Position numbers and translations under genes: made by a program. Below are positions 47,001 through 52,695 of a stretch of DNA of 64,000 nucleotides, piece after piece. The DNA comes from a virus. Below the pieces are notes generated by a model. The model was given only the letters and a program-made list of their open reading frames with translations. It did not search any database and had not been told where the DNA came from. Where the stretch lies: positions 1 to 64,000 of IMG/VR virus record IMGVR_UViG_3300027736_000043, one strand, 5' to 3'. Positions within the stretch are counted from its first letter, which is position 1. Each line of letters opens with the position of its first letter.

Positions 47001-47164
47001 ATGCGGTATATCCACCATTGTTTGCTCCAGTGCCCAACGTAGAAGTCACAATACTAGTGCGTCAGGGGGTAACTTGGTACCAACGTGGAATTACAACACC
47101 TAGTGATGGTATTGCTCTGCAAGATACAAATACTGTTGCTGCAAGGTTTTTACGTGGTTTATAA
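32024..47164 (+). CDS. Giant 5046-residue baseplate/tail structural protein (gp7 position)
   Basis: Uninterrupted 15,141-bp frame. The N-terminus (RSVDLLPQIFQTETNKQFLA, YTWDPFVDFDAFVNFSQYFW) is the conserved head of large wedge/structural proteins of marine T4-like phages. Residues about 170-300 carry two cupredoxin-like beta modules (LTLARGNTYVFNL). Residues about 2398-3260 hold seven FG-GAP-like repeats (VGSP/IGAP/VGAP) as in an integrin-alpha beta-propeller, split by three inserted domains. Residues about 3760-3900 contain a second conserved block (EWLVKTSLIDVDHRIRDLVP, VIDYIQEVKPYHVQLREF). The C-terminal 1100 residues are repeated beta-domains, including GTTDFVAIGAGANTIGTVF. T4 gp7 (1032 residues) occupies this place, so a wedge role is inferred. 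The propeller could bind sugar or a receptor. Confidence 0.8.
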   Translation: MATVRSVDLLPQIFQTETNKQFLAATLDQLTQEPKFKKTQGFIGRTVGFGVNPNDKYVVEPSAVRKDYQLEPGVVSLVPDTDTIKNAITYPGINDAVSFSGGDGSRPDRLYQSEYYTWDPFVDFDAFVNFSQYFWLPAGPDPVDVAASTIPTTDNFFVTRENGVYTFSGVTGEDPVIDLVRGGNYTFQIAQNNKETVNYRVNNSGTSAYLLDGLRNPTLTLARGNTYVFNLVFDGDFPFWIKTAPVTGLEDIYNTGVTRNGARTGLVTFTVPQDAPDILYYASQTQLNMQGTLNIVDGIAGTGPGFWIQAFPGINGKDPSNPNISSRDVLGVTNNGIDLGTVTFYVPQKTAQDFYYSLTPFGVNSSGTVVTPVDIICDLKFDQVNNQPVDEFLAKYGGIDGTANLNGRTLVFTESQTDAQDGGWQATSFYDPLPQSSSYNAITGSYDTTTFSQTGEVLPDARYQLWQIKYVTVNNYTYISLSKVADIPILNKFKARYGITYSNTEWYKKTDGTFERMPLLTAAQDTLYYQDGTDPEIFGRIRLIDQTADTTLFIDTILDKPSYTSPNGVVFTNGLKVKFIGDVSPATYASGTSSLTVTAAQPGSNYLTTESTANLYIGEKLIFIDSIGGVVPGTYYVQSLAANGIQFSISTQKGGGAYPLTLGSTSALAIAISDLEYYVSGVGTAIKLLPVEIFSTPESYVVDANDSTIYIEPDTTDYLTINRAGQDRNAWSRSNRWFHSDVINATAKYNNTIATFDNNYRAKRPIIQFRADIRLWNMGTNGKNPVDIIDFSQTDAFSNVEGSTGYSVDGYTLIDGSRVIFAADTDQNVKNKIYVVSFIVPDTVAPLIAQPVISLTPAQDGEVLADQCTVCLYGDVSPGVTFWFDGTTWIEAQQKTSVQQAPLFNVYNPAGYSFGDQTKYQSSTFAGSKLFSYAVGDTGIIDPILQFPLQYLNINNVGDIVFVNDLYKDTFLYVVDNASVTLDISSGSVREYTTRDTYQRLIGWQTAATPTQDYQQFKFTYTGATLKLDVAVNAPVNNTPAIKVYAGSEFQAPDTYSYLTTSNSTTITLNKTYVPGDIIEVLVLSDQTSSAAFYQVPINLENNPLNGNSAEFTLGTIRTHYETICENLLTVSGPVNGSNNTRDLGNLVPYGLTILQQSAPLTLAGYFLRSPDYNIFASLSFADREYNKYKYQLLDAVTKQNIGFDSIGQVLDIAIQDVTLGRVETQPFYWSDMLPSGAVYTTTTYTIGYTNTGSFDTVQVYNYTSANYLGMNVYLGEVLLVRDRDYIVATDAPRITVLIDLAVGSKLILQEYSATYGSFAPNTPTKLGLYPAFVPQVITQRTSNGNVQVTQGHDGSITPLFNDIRDQVLLEFETRIYNNLKLDGNPVPLTIDDVLPGQFRNTGFSYSEITQILNQDFLNYVGANKLDYRTQDFRAANEFTWNYSSTKNKLSNSENLLGAWRGINRYFYDTEQPQYTPWEMLGFSKKPLWWENAYGPAPYTGDNLVLWDDLAAGYVADPIQPYFLPEYARPASISSTDEPPRGGIWGPGPYPSLAPIIPTGDEGQLLSPFNTVMGTYNNAQFQKSWAPGDGGPVEASWWNSSSYPFAVMHVLAVTRPAKFFALFADRDLYRYNVEFGQYLLNDRYRLDANGVEVYGNGVSKASYIDWIVDYNRQSGINSTDVLTADLANLDVRLCYRMASFSDKQYIKLYTEKSSPNSTNNTLLIPDESYNLLLYKNQPFDRTSYSSVVVQNVSGGYAVFGYSTSQPYFKVLASNSSGQLRTISSGGATVRVPTFYTNNVVEVPYGFIFANETSVCDFLLSYEKLLEQQGITFTNRANGYLLDWNQMCQEFLYWSQQGWGENALLNLNPLAAKLTVTREQAVVDSIVVQAIDNVLLDQNNRELPTRNLNITRINNTFTCEPLTTQTLSFIDLKYTSYEHMIVLDNQSVFGDLIYQPITGARQSRLILIASNTSDWTGQIDTPGFILNQNNVEEWSGLKRYTKGQIVKYKNVYWSALNIVQPSEKFNFNEWTQSDYTQIELGLLPNLANKANQLSNSYNINSANLESDNDLLSYGLIGFRPRQYMAALNLDDVSQLNVYRQFLGSKGTILSAELFSNANLGKESADYSIYENWAVLRSTYGANANRSFVELKLDRTYLSSNPSLVQVVLPQQTSSADQQILLSNVWKQSYKLTSPDFLPTTTTTPTDIALPTAGYVNLNDADITVFDINDLANIAANLDAIAVGTSIWIAKINDYDWNIYRAQAVLGTIQHVCDNLDGTSRVIFSQAHGLVAGDTLIIKFFDTEVNGVYQVLSVSNLTTLNIAFQFAHKRAVANGTGLGFTLQTMRVAQASDVIDLPYANDIATGAKVWVDNDGNDQWEVIQKQQVFVDSSQISPLLLDAGEQFGSAIAQATARLALFVGSPRYGFSGSTQKGAVYVYVKNAGDQYAPVSPIADADGILTLDRTGVLGYGNAIDFGNQTWAVAGASKSLGPSSETNNGYAAVIYRDPALGQPGVNPFANWQLLTLPGTTTSTTPGAGEFGYSVAMSLDERWMYIGAPGLNTVYAYGRVTWEDQIVTILGDGVTKQYTIGSAIQINNSSQLKILIDGQVQTTGYSIDAAFDKVTFTTAPDSGALIKFQRINTQQLDAQTYYDVSQTSTTGTGTGAKFTIIRVRGQVGQPGATSGGVGATSLGLGYVVGNTITIAGASFGGTNNIVLTVTSIGTGGTLGNFNIAYTAPTLATVFSLNEYFFTATNIYSFSITVDGVLYRPNIDYTFDTVTQDLTFTGTGPAAGTVIIAKAQSYFTYVNSITASGLAAGDRFGHSIACTTDGRQVVIGTPYSTQSTNAEAGSVYIVDRNVQRFIYGSDGSTVTFTLLGTPVAPVSVIVNNVFLTNQTDSVIGAPNTFYWNGANTVTVNADLQYGDVIEIETNQFAQIQKITQNTVANYSNFGQSVDICPYNCSLYVGVPQSSTQIYKGGVVERDVNQSRVYGTITSTVANAALAAGNTVRVNNMDVAVPTTWSSLSSYYKNDVVYNLSGSTYTIYVALQDVPAATLLTNVSYWKSVTTTIVAASIYVRALAAQINSTVPNVIATVDVSGYLTISVKNNNAAPAFNKLQVAPGSVGSAFTTLAFNTFAFTQTIFSPYPVKYAAFGSSINISDSATTLVVGAPNGTLYLITIFDDGYTDFDADSTTFITTVDNSGAVYTYDYLPGANMSVSNPGKFLFGQQINNSEINALDSFGATVGYVDGILVAGAPNNDVGDSTANYGRVFLFENPTRNAAWTVIRQQQPVVDISLLNGVFSYDRITSATTQFFDFFDPLQGKILGAARQNIDYISGIDPANYNIGPSGINGATWWAGHVGEVWWNVSTVRFIDPNQDDITYASRRWGQVFPGSSVDIYQWILSTVPPASYTGPGVPYSTSSYSINTRLNQNGIFATEYYFWVRGITTTAVQEGKTLSVATVAQYIENPRASGITYMAPINASTIALYNAAEYIVASDTVINISFDRQATESNVHTEYELIAEGKPDAFLSTNLYRKLQDSFCGVDTFGNNVPDPNLSPAERYGVQFRPRQSMFVDRFDALKNYLTRVNAVLARFVISESRSFNLLNSSEPEPSAATGLWNLRVANLEILGFQNIYTVPLGYRYLVVNDSNNRGLWTIYTVVASDQTAGERQLLLSFVQGYNTADYWSYIDWYLPGYNSSTKALAEVPNKAGLKTLGLPVGSSVRVTANSQGKWEIYLLTNTGWERVGLQDGTIAFSAELWDYQIGRFGFDLEVFDAQYYDQEPVTETRKIIQAINEELLIDDLAIERNLALTLMFNYVLSEFSAPEWLVKTSLIDVDHRIRDLVPYQNYRRDNQEFVIDYIQEVKPYHVQLREFNLRYNGFDQYQGSLTDFDVPAYYNTSLPVPQYTSPILLPYEHGNSDVANFLSDLPSNSVVWSEFPYNQWYNNYLLTLTGVTIVDGGTGYTEPPLVIVGDAWTSNTAVSINQQLFYVNNNVTNLYTVVANGTTSTEPPTFTTNGSQTNGTAILTYAGIAATATAVISSLGQIVAINVTSSDAVYRSTPSISFDGGGGGGSGARAYAVITPGLARSFKTTIKYDRFQYFSDVRDWSSSGTYQDGQLVRYDDRVWQAASADSTAVVGPEFNTEDWTLIPARDLTGVDRTMGMYVPGVNQPGLELPLLIDGVDYPGVQVYGNYFLGTTPNDAAYASSFTDTTLGETFSSINVDGGEFVGLYEGHAPEELVNGAEFDTLDMRVYTRPGADWNRDGHGFQMADKRYLYTAAVTNVFSWAGLVENPVEISVVNTTTNLPLSLNIDYTIDWILQTITVLTVADSNIISITAYELGGGSQLYRGNFVGTGAQTTIIPVNAAEIISLAIFVNGTITSGATWTSYVASTDWNQLTSYSYQDIVNVNDGSSAETYYRALKDVPAGIEITNAAYWLEYVPTLQSIVNFGTVYNSTDEIALVAFGVSTIDAGYFVIGRQYTITNVGTTDFVAIGAGANTIGTVFTASGVGSGTGKASTSYSWSTPQTQYIVADANFVTFKTTTLTNSLQGSNLASMIVTRNGLRLQPPEGREWISDGSSLAFALPTRGGYSQAIINATTDVIVWVDNILQQQSIGGVPGAYSVTPYVAANDRDVVFNVPPPAGAIILIAVTTQSGYQLAGNSLQIISGVNLNDLFTVTTFNDTSQLNPLTLVFNGPVVTGVEESDPFDPLPNDAAYNNQPGSYDYATVTDTQWSFSYSKGAAVYDNQFWLERANVNPARLWVTLDGYALTNSIDYTVEGEYLILASGPIKSNQIMVITEITNSVVPEAMAFRIFQDMRGVQATYRITPATTTILTQPLSATDNVMYVENVLALGHPNLDAGVFGVCTVNGERIMYRDIDLETNTIIGLMRGTAGTAAADHATGAAVYDLSRGNLLQSSYQDYIVSDTSVGDGSTTVFYAPSIAVDTFADSSSEAPAIEVYVGGTRQYAYSDTTATSQYRWFVTDFDPLAVDFVVDDAVYPPLFAPVPNVEVTILVRQGVTWYQRGITTPSDGIALQDTNTVAARFLRGL

Positions 47165-47168
47165 ACAA

Positions 47169-47176
47169 GGTAAATA
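47169..47176 (+). promoter_or_regulatory. Late-promoter-like box GGTAAATA before a 49-residue gene
   Basis: The sequence is GGTAAATA-AAATATC-ATG, nearly the same as the box before the portal gene on the other strand. The predicted start lies 2 bases before ATG 47184. Confidence 0.5.
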
Positions 47177-47183
47177 AAATATC

Positions 47184-47333
47184 ATGCCAACTACAACGCC
47201 AATCAAGCCAGTCACGCCTGTACCAGCACCTCGGGCGACCAAACCCAACGAAAATGGGACAATTTCGGTACAAGCACACATGAGGATTTATGATCCCAAA
47301 ACACAAAAAACTTATGTGGAGGGACGAGCATGA
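47184..47333 (+). CDS. Small structural-operon protein, 49 residues
   Basis: The frame runs from ATG 47184 to TGA 47331-47333, overlapping the next start as ATGA. It encodes a Pro/Thr-rich N-terminus (MPTTTPIKPVTPVPAPRATK) and a C-terminus ISVQAHMRIYDPKTQKTYVE ending GRA. The C-terminal I-x-V-x-A-H-M-R-I-Y-D-P strand resembles the start of the next protein (IEGFVKIYDPNSGEVLVDKK), as if the two share a beta-strand module. It is short but supported by its late-type promoter, the tight coupling and the coding-like composition. Function unknown, probably a small virion component. Confidence 0.6.
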   Translation: MPTTTPIKPVTPVPAPRATKPNENGTISVQAHMRIYDPKTQKTYVEGRA

Positions 47334-47935
47334 TCACGCCCGGACTGTGCAAAATTGAAGGTTTTGTCAAGATATATGACCCAAATTCTGGCGAAGTTTT
47401 GGTAGACAAAAAAAATGCTATTCATTATGAAAACATTTCTATTGCCATGGCACAGACATTGAGCAATAGAGATTTGGGTTACATCTATTTGATGGCATTT
47501 GGTAACGGTGGCAGTTCGGTTGACCCTACTGGAGTAATCACATATTTGCCCCCGAATACCACAGGGCAAAATGCAGATCTTTACAATCAAACTTACCAAA
47601 AAGTAGTAGATGACAATTCAGCTGCTGACACAGATCCCGAAAATAATAAAATGACAGTTTTGCACACATCTGGAAATCTGTATACTGATATTTTGGTCAG
47701 TTGTTTGCTGGACTACGGCGAACCTCCAACTCAGCAGGCCTTTGATAATTCAACCAATTTCAATGGCGAATATGTGTTTGATGAGTTAGGACTTAAATCT
47801 TGGAACGGATCATCAAGTAATCTTCGATTGATTACCCATGTGATTTTTCACCCGGTGCAAAAAAGTCTAAACCGGCAAATTCAAATAGACTACACACTGA
47901 GAATTCAGACATTGAATAACATCAATGCTGTATAA
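47330..47935 (+). CDS. Virion structural protein, tail-fibre adjacent
   Basis: 201 residues. The head LCKIEGFVKIYDPNSGEVLV is followed by HYENISIAMAQTLSNRD, GYIYLMAFGNGGSSVDPTG, then YVFDELGLKSWN and a final beta-strand pair (LITHVIFHPVQKSLNRQIQI). This architecture recurs upstream of long tail fibres in T4-like marine phages; it may be a fibre-attachment or baseplate (gp8- to gp10-zone) protein. I cannot match it to one T4 gene. Its stop codon is inside the next gene's late promoter. Confidence 0.65.
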   Translation: MITPGLCKIEGFVKIYDPNSGEVLVDKKNAIHYENISIAMAQTLSNRDLGYIYLMAFGNGGSSVDPTGVITYLPPNTTGQNADLYNQTYQKVVDDNSAADTDPENNKMTVLHTSGNLYTDILVSCLLDYGEPPTQQAFDNSTNFNGEYVFDELGLKSWNGSSSNLRLITHVIFHPVQKSLNRQIQIDYTLRIQTLNNINAV

Positions 47936-47940
47936 ATATT
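47933..47940 (+). promoter_or_regulatory. Perfect T4 late promoter TATAAATA before the tail fibre gene
   Basis: TATAAATA is an exact consensus match 23 bp before ATG 47964. The TAA of the box is the stop codon of the preceding gene. The leader contains ACAGG as ribosome site. Confidence 0.75.
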
Positions 47941-47963
47941 GATAACAGGAACAGGTAATTCAA

Positions 47964-50900
47964 ATGGCATATACAATCAATCTAACTAACGGGTCAATCT
48001 TTGCTACCATACCAGATGGCACCGTTAACACTGCTAGTAGCATGACACTGGTGGGCAAAAACTATGCCGGCTACGGTGAATTTTTAGACGAAAACTTTAT
48101 TCACCTGCTGGAAAATGCTTCAAATACCACTGCACCCGGATCACCTCTTACTGGGCAACTATGGTGGGACAGTACTAATGCATTGATGAAAGTATATAAC
48201 GGTACTGCATTCAAAGTCATGACTGGGTCTACTTCGGCAGCCACAGCACCTAGCAATGTTATCACTGGTGATTTGTGGTGGGATACTACCAACGCACAAT
48301 TGAAAGTTTATAACGGCGCATCTTGGACTGTGGTTGGGCCAGCTTATACTTCTGCTGAAGGAACTGCTGGTGCAATTCCTGAAACAATCACTGACTCAGG
48401 AGCCACACCACACTACGTAACCAGCTTGTATGTAAACAATACTCGCGTGGCCATTGTGAGCAAAGATTCTAGTTTTACTCCCTCCGCTCCTACTGTTACC
48501 ACATTCCCTACCATATACAACGGTATCACTTTGTACAACACTGGTTCTCCAGTGTATGCAGGATCAGCAACCAATGCACAATTGTTAGATAATTTAGATA
48601 GCACCGACTTCATGCGTGCTACTGCTAACACATCAACCACTGGTACACTGGCAGTACTAAACAATAGCGGACTTACTGTGGGTGCTGCAAATGTGTTTGC
48701 AGTCAATACCACTACTACAGATGCCAACATCAAAAGCAACATCTCCAATGGTAATTTGGTAATACAAGCCAACGTCGGCGGCATCACATACAATGTGGCA
48801 AGAGCTGTGGGCAGCACTGGTGTATTTGCAGTATCAAACGCTATGACTGCAGGTACCACTGTATCAGCTGTGGGCAATGTAACTGGCGGTAATATCACCA
48901 CAGCAGGACAAGTTTCTGCTACTGCTAATATTAGCGGTGGCAATGTTATTTCTGCAGCGGCAGTATCTGGTGTTTCTCTAGTTTCTTCTGGCAACGTTGA
49001 CAGCGGTAACTTGCGTACCAGCGGATTGGTCAGTTCAGCAGGCAACATCACCTCAGCAGCCAACGTAGCAGGTACATATTTTATTGGTAATGGTTCAGCA
49101 TTGACTGGATTGAGTTTGGGTGTTAGTGTTACCAAGTTTGTCAACGGCACTAGTGAAGGTAATGTTGGCGCCAGTGGCGGCAATATCAACTTCAATGTGG
49201 GCGGCGTAAGTAACGTGGTTGTAATTGATACCACTACCTTGTACACCAATGTGGTAAGCGCACAAAGCATTACCAAATCTGGAACCAATGCTGTTGGTAA
49301 TATTGGATCTAGCACACAGTTTTTTAACACAGTATTTGGTAATATTTACAATGGTACTATTGTCAGTGTAGCAGGCAATATAACTGGCAGTAACATTAAT
49401 ACTGGTGGATTGATCAGTGCAACTGGCAACGTTATTGGTGGTAATATCAATGGTGGGGCGAATGTCAATGCTACCAGTTTGACTGGTACTGTAGTAAGTG
49501 TGAGTGGTAATATTACTGCTGGTAACGTATCAGGTGGCGGTACTGTTACTGCTACCAGTCTAACAGGTACTACTGTCAGTGTTAGTGGTAATATTACTAG
49601 TGGTAACTTGAATGCTGCCGGATTAAGTCTCAGTTCAAATGTGGTCAGTGCATTGAATTCAACTTCGGCTATCACAACCAGTGCAAACATAACTGGTGGT
49701 AATATACTAACAAGTGGGTTAATAAGTGCTGCTGGCAATATCACAGGCGGCAATGTGCTGGGCGGTGCCAATGTCAATGCAACCACACACACAGGTACCA
49801 CAGTTAGTGTAAGTGCAAATATTACAGGTGGTAACATATTAACAGGTGGGTTGATATCTGCAGGTGCTAACATCTTGACAGGTGGACAAATAAGTGCCAC
49901 AGGTAATATTACTACCAGCGGTGTTTTCAATGGAACTTTTGCAGGTAACATATCAGGCAATCTTACAGTGCCTGGTTCTAACACACAAGTGTTGTACAAC
50001 AGCACTGGCAATGCAGGCGCAAGTGCAGGGTTCACTTTCAATAGTACTACTAATGCAGTGGTAATAACTGGCAACGTAACTAGTGGCAACTTGTTGACTG
50101 GCGGATTGATTTCAGCAACTGGCGGCATTACTGGCGGCAGTTTTACAACTGGCACCACAGTAATTGCAACAGGTAATATCACAGGTGGCAACTTATTGAC
50201 TGCTGGATTGATCAGTGCAACTGGCGGCATCACCGGCGGTAGTTTTGCAACTGGTACCACAGCAAGTGCAGCTGGCAACATCACAGGTGGTAACATCTTA
50301 ACAGGTGGATTGATCAGTGCAACTGGCAACATCACAGCAGGCAATGTATTAGGTGGAGCCAATGTTAATGCAACTACTCATACAGGTACCACAGTTAGTG
50401 TAACTGGTAATATCACTGGCGGCAACTTGAATGCTGCAGGACTGAGCCTGAGTTCAAATGTGGTCAGTGCATTGGTATCTGCCGCCAACATCACTACTAG
50501 TGCTAATATTTCTGGTAATTATGTACTGGGTAATGGTGCTTTACTAACTGGTGTTATTACCAGTGTGGCCAATATCAACAGCGGCACCAGCAATGTCACA
50601 GTGGTCAGTTCAGGCGGCAATATCACAGTGGGTGTGGCCGGAACTGGTAATGTGGCTGTTTTTGCGTCATCTGGTGAATACGTAACCGGTGTAGTAAGTG
50701 CTAGTGGCAATATCACTGGCGGTAACTTATTAACTGCTGGATTGATCAGTGCCACAGGTAATATTACTACCAGTGGCGTTTTTAATGGAACTTTTGCAGG
50801 TAACATATCAGGCAATCTTACAGTGCCTGGTTCTAACACACAAGTGTTGTACAACAGCAATGGTAATGCAGGTGCAAGTGCAGGATTTACTTTCAATAGT

Positions 50901-51662
50901 ACTAGCAATGCAGCAGTGGTAACTGGCAACATCACAGGTGGCAACTTATTGACTGCCGGATTGATCTCAGCAACTGGCAGCATTACCGGCGGTAGTTTTG
51001 CAACTGGCACCACAGCAAGTGCAGCTGGCAACATCACAGGTGGCAACTTGCGTACCGGCGGATTGATCTCAGCAACCGGCGACATCACCGCCGGTAGTTT
51101 TACAACCGGTACCACAGTAATTGCAACAGGTAACATCACAGGTGGCAACTTAATTACTGGCGGTTTGGTCAGCACTACCAGTATCACTAAAACTGGCAGC
51201 AATGCTGTTGGTAATATTGGCAGTTCAAGCAACTATTTCAATCAAGTTTTTGCCACAGCTACCACAGCACTATACGCTGACGTTGCTGAACGCTTTGCTG
51301 CTGATGCTGTGCTAGAACCAGGAACAGTGGTTGAATTGGGCGGATCAAAAGAAATTACCCGTGCCATAACTGACCTAAGTGAAAATGTATTTGGGGTTAT
51401 CAGCACCAGACCAGCTTATACAATGAATGGCGGTGCAGGCGAAGATGCAACTCATCCAAAAGTTGCCATGACTGGTCGCGTTCCAGTCAACGTTATTGGT
51501 ATAATACGCAAAGGCGATCGATTGGTTTCTGCAGGAGCAGGACTAGCAAGAGCAGCCCAACCGGGCGAAGCTACTGCATTCAACGTAATTGGACGCAGTT
51601 TGGTAGATAAAAATACTACAGAACAAGGTACAGTCGAAGCCATTGTGACCATTAACAATTAA
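47964..51662 (+). CDS. Long tail fibre protein with Gly-rich repeats and G2-peptidase-like C-terminus
   Basis: 1232 residues. The conserved head (NLTNGSIFATIPDGTVNTAS, LVGKNYAGYGEFLDENFIHL, GQLWWDSTNALMKVYNG, the last found twice) attaches the fibre to the virion. Residues about 300-1080 are a beta-prism/helix-like array of GNITGGNLLTAGLISATG units with several long duplications. The tail (NAVGNIGSSSNYFNQVFATA, YADVAERFAADAVLEPGTVV, GVISTRPAYTMNG, AMTGRVPVNVIGIIRKGD) resembles the autoproteolytic/chaperone C-terminal domain of pre-neck appendage and tail fibre proteins (peptidase G2 type). It is likely the host-recognition fibre shaft and is expressed from a perfect late promoter. Long antisense ORFs opposite are composition artefacts. 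Confidence 0.85.
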   Translation: MAYTINLTNGSIFATIPDGTVNTASSMTLVGKNYAGYGEFLDENFIHLLENASNTTAPGSPLTGQLWWDSTNALMKVYNGTAFKVMTGSTSAATAPSNVITGDLWWDTTNAQLKVYNGASWTVVGPAYTSAEGTAGAIPETITDSGATPHYVTSLYVNNTRVAIVSKDSSFTPSAPTVTTFPTIYNGITLYNTGSPVYAGSATNAQLLDNLDSTDFMRATANTSTTGTLAVLNNSGLTVGAANVFAVNTTTTDANIKSNISNGNLVIQANVGGITYNVARAVGSTGVFAVSNAMTAGTTVSAVGNVTGGNITTAGQVSATANISGGNVISAAAVSGVSLVSSGNVDSGNLRTSGLVSSAGNITSAANVAGTYFIGNGSALTGLSLGVSVTKFVNGTSEGNVGASGGNINFNVGGVSNVVVIDTTTLYTNVVSAQSITKSGTNAVGNIGSSTQFFNTVFGNIYNGTIVSVAGNITGSNINTGGLISATGNVIGGNINGGANVNATSLTGTVVSVSGNITAGNVSGGGTVTATSLTGTTVSVSGNITSGNLNAAGLSLSSNVVSALNSTSAITTSANITGGNILTSGLISAAGNITGGNVLGGANVNATTHTGTTVSVSANITGGNILTGGLISAGANILTGGQISATGNITTSGVFNGTFAGNISGNLTVPGSNTQVLYNSTGNAGASAGFTFNSTTNAVVITGNVTSGNLLTGGLISATGGITGGSFTTGTTVIATGNITGGNLLTAGLISATGGITGGSFATGTTASAAGNITGGNILTGGLISATGNITAGNVLGGANVNATTHTGTTVSVTGNITGGNLNAAGLSLSSNVVSALVSAANITTSANISGNYVLGNGALLTGVITSVANINSGTSNVTVVSSGGNITVGVAGTGNVAVFASSGEYVTGVVSASGNITGGNLLTAGLISATGNITTSGVFNGTFAGNISGNLTVPGSNTQVLYNSNGNAGASAGFTFNSTSNAAVVTGNITGGNLLTAGLISATGSITGGSFATGTTASAAGNITGGNLRTGGLISATGDITAGSFTTGTTVIATGNITGGNLITGGLVSTTSITKTGSNAVGNIGSSSNYFNQVFATATTALYADVAERFAADAVLEPGTVVELGGSKEITRAITDLSENVFGVISTRPAYTMNGGAGEDATHPKVAMTGRVPVNVIGIIRKGDRLVSAGAGLARAAQPGEATAFNVIGRSLVDKNTTEQGTVEAIVTINN
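49896..50075 (+). repeat. 180-bp internal duplication in tail fibre, copy 1
   Basis: Encodes GNITTSGVFNGTFAGNISGN, then LTVPGSNTQVLYNS and AGASAGFTFNST. It is nearly identical to copy 2 at 50751-50930, 855 bp downstream, with most differences clustered in the last third. Confidence 0.9.
50751..50930 (+). repeat. 180-bp internal duplication in tail fibre, copy 2
   Basis: The same 60-residue module as 49896-50075, so the fibre gene contains a duplicated block with an 855-bp period. Shorter GGTAACNT-type Gly-Asn repeats fill the interval. Confidence 0.9.
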
Positions 51663-51676
51663 ACAGGAATAGAACA

Positions 51677-52672
51677 ATGACTTATTCATCAGGTGGCTTG
51701 ATCCAATCAGCAGACTACAACGGGTTTGTTGGTCCCACTGCCAGTGGCGGCACAGCCAATGCAAACATAAATGATATTTGGGGTGCGGGGTCTGGAGATA
51801 AAGGGTATGGGCAAACTGCGGTGTCTAACTCCAGTGTTGCTGGTACCATTACTGCTACCCAATGGGCCAGCTTGGTCAACACGTTGACCGCGTTGGGCAC
51901 TCAAACCAATACTACCATCACGGCAAGATCAGCACCAACCGCCGGCAGCACAATTGGTATTTTATCAGCACTCAACACAGACCTTACGGCTGTTACTACC
52001 AACAGAGCTAACGCAGTTGCACAAGGCGCACAATATACATCATGGACTGGAACCAACAGTAAAATTGCTGCTACATCAGGTGCTGCTTGGACCATTACAT
52101 TTACAAATACTGTGACATTTGCAAGTGCAGCCGCTGCTCGTTATTTTTTCAATGGAGGCGGGACTATTTCCTTGCTACCTTCCAAAACTAGTACAGGTGC
52201 AACCGGTGATCCTCCCTGGAATGCTATGGCCACAGCCGCTGGTACAATCGTGTTTAGTGGTATAGCGGCCAGCCATACCATTGCAGGAACTGCATATACC
52301 GGAACTACCAAAATTGGCGGATCAGGAATCAATACCACACTAAGTACAGCTACAGGATTTTATGCATTGACTGCAGGTGCTGCCGCTACTATTATTTTCA
52401 AACAATTTTCACCCACTGCTCCGTATACTACTGACTTTATACAACACAGTGTGGCACTGGATGCCACTTCGTCAATACTTACATTTACCACGCTTTGGTC
52501 GGCCAACGATTCGGGACCGGGTAATCCTGACCCAATCACAGGCGGAACAGCAGCATCGGGTGCCACTCCTGGTACCGCAGCCTGTACCATTTGTACTTAT
52601 AAACCTCCTAGTTCCACTTACCTGACTACTGCAAGTTGGGGAACTCCAACGGTGGCAGCTACCACAGCTTAA
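51677..52672 (+). CDS. Ala/Thr/Gly-rich virion structural protein, last gene of late operon
   Basis: 331 residues, 14 bp after the tail fibre gene with AGGAA ribosome site. The head MTYSSGGLIQSADYNGFVGP and NINDIWGAGSGDKGYGQTAV is a pattern seen in small fibre or tip proteins of aquatic phages. The middle is a predicted beta-sandwich (WTITFTNTVTFASAAAARYF, FFNGGGTISLLPS). The content of small residues is very high. A tail-fibre tip or adhesin role is inferred from position. It is followed at once by a strong terminator. Confidence 0.65.
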   Translation: MTYSSGGLIQSADYNGFVGPTASGGTANANINDIWGAGSGDKGYGQTAVSNSSVAGTITATQWASLVNTLTALGTQTNTTITARSAPTAGSTIGILSALNTDLTAVTTNRANAVAQGAQYTSWTGTNSKIAATSGAAWTITFTNTVTFASAAAARYFFNGGGTISLLPSKTSTGATGDPPWNAMATAAGTIVFSGIAASHTIAGTAYTGTTKIGGSGINTTLSTATGFYALTAGAAATIIFKQFSPTAPYTTDFIQHSVALDATSSILTFTTLWSANDSGPGNPDPITGGTAASGATPGTAACTICTYKPPSSTYLTTASWGTPTVAATTA

Positions 52673-52675
52673 CCA

Positions 52676-52695
52676 AAAGGGCCAATTGGCCCTTT
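52676..52695 (+). terminator. Rho-independent-type terminator ending the late tail operon
   Basis: AAAGGGCC...GGCCCTTT is a perfect 20-bp palindrome (8-bp stem with AATT loop) 4 bp after the stop at 52672, followed by ACTTTTG. Its right arm overlaps the -35 element of the next promoter. Confidence 0.75.

Noticed and set aside
48413-51232. Three long minus-strand ORFs (48413-49330, 49346-50362, 50519-51232) with repetitive Leu/Pro/Val products
   Set aside because: They are antisense images of the Gly/Asn/Thr repeats of the tail fibre gene; the real frame has a conserved head, C-terminal domain, late promoter and ribosome site.
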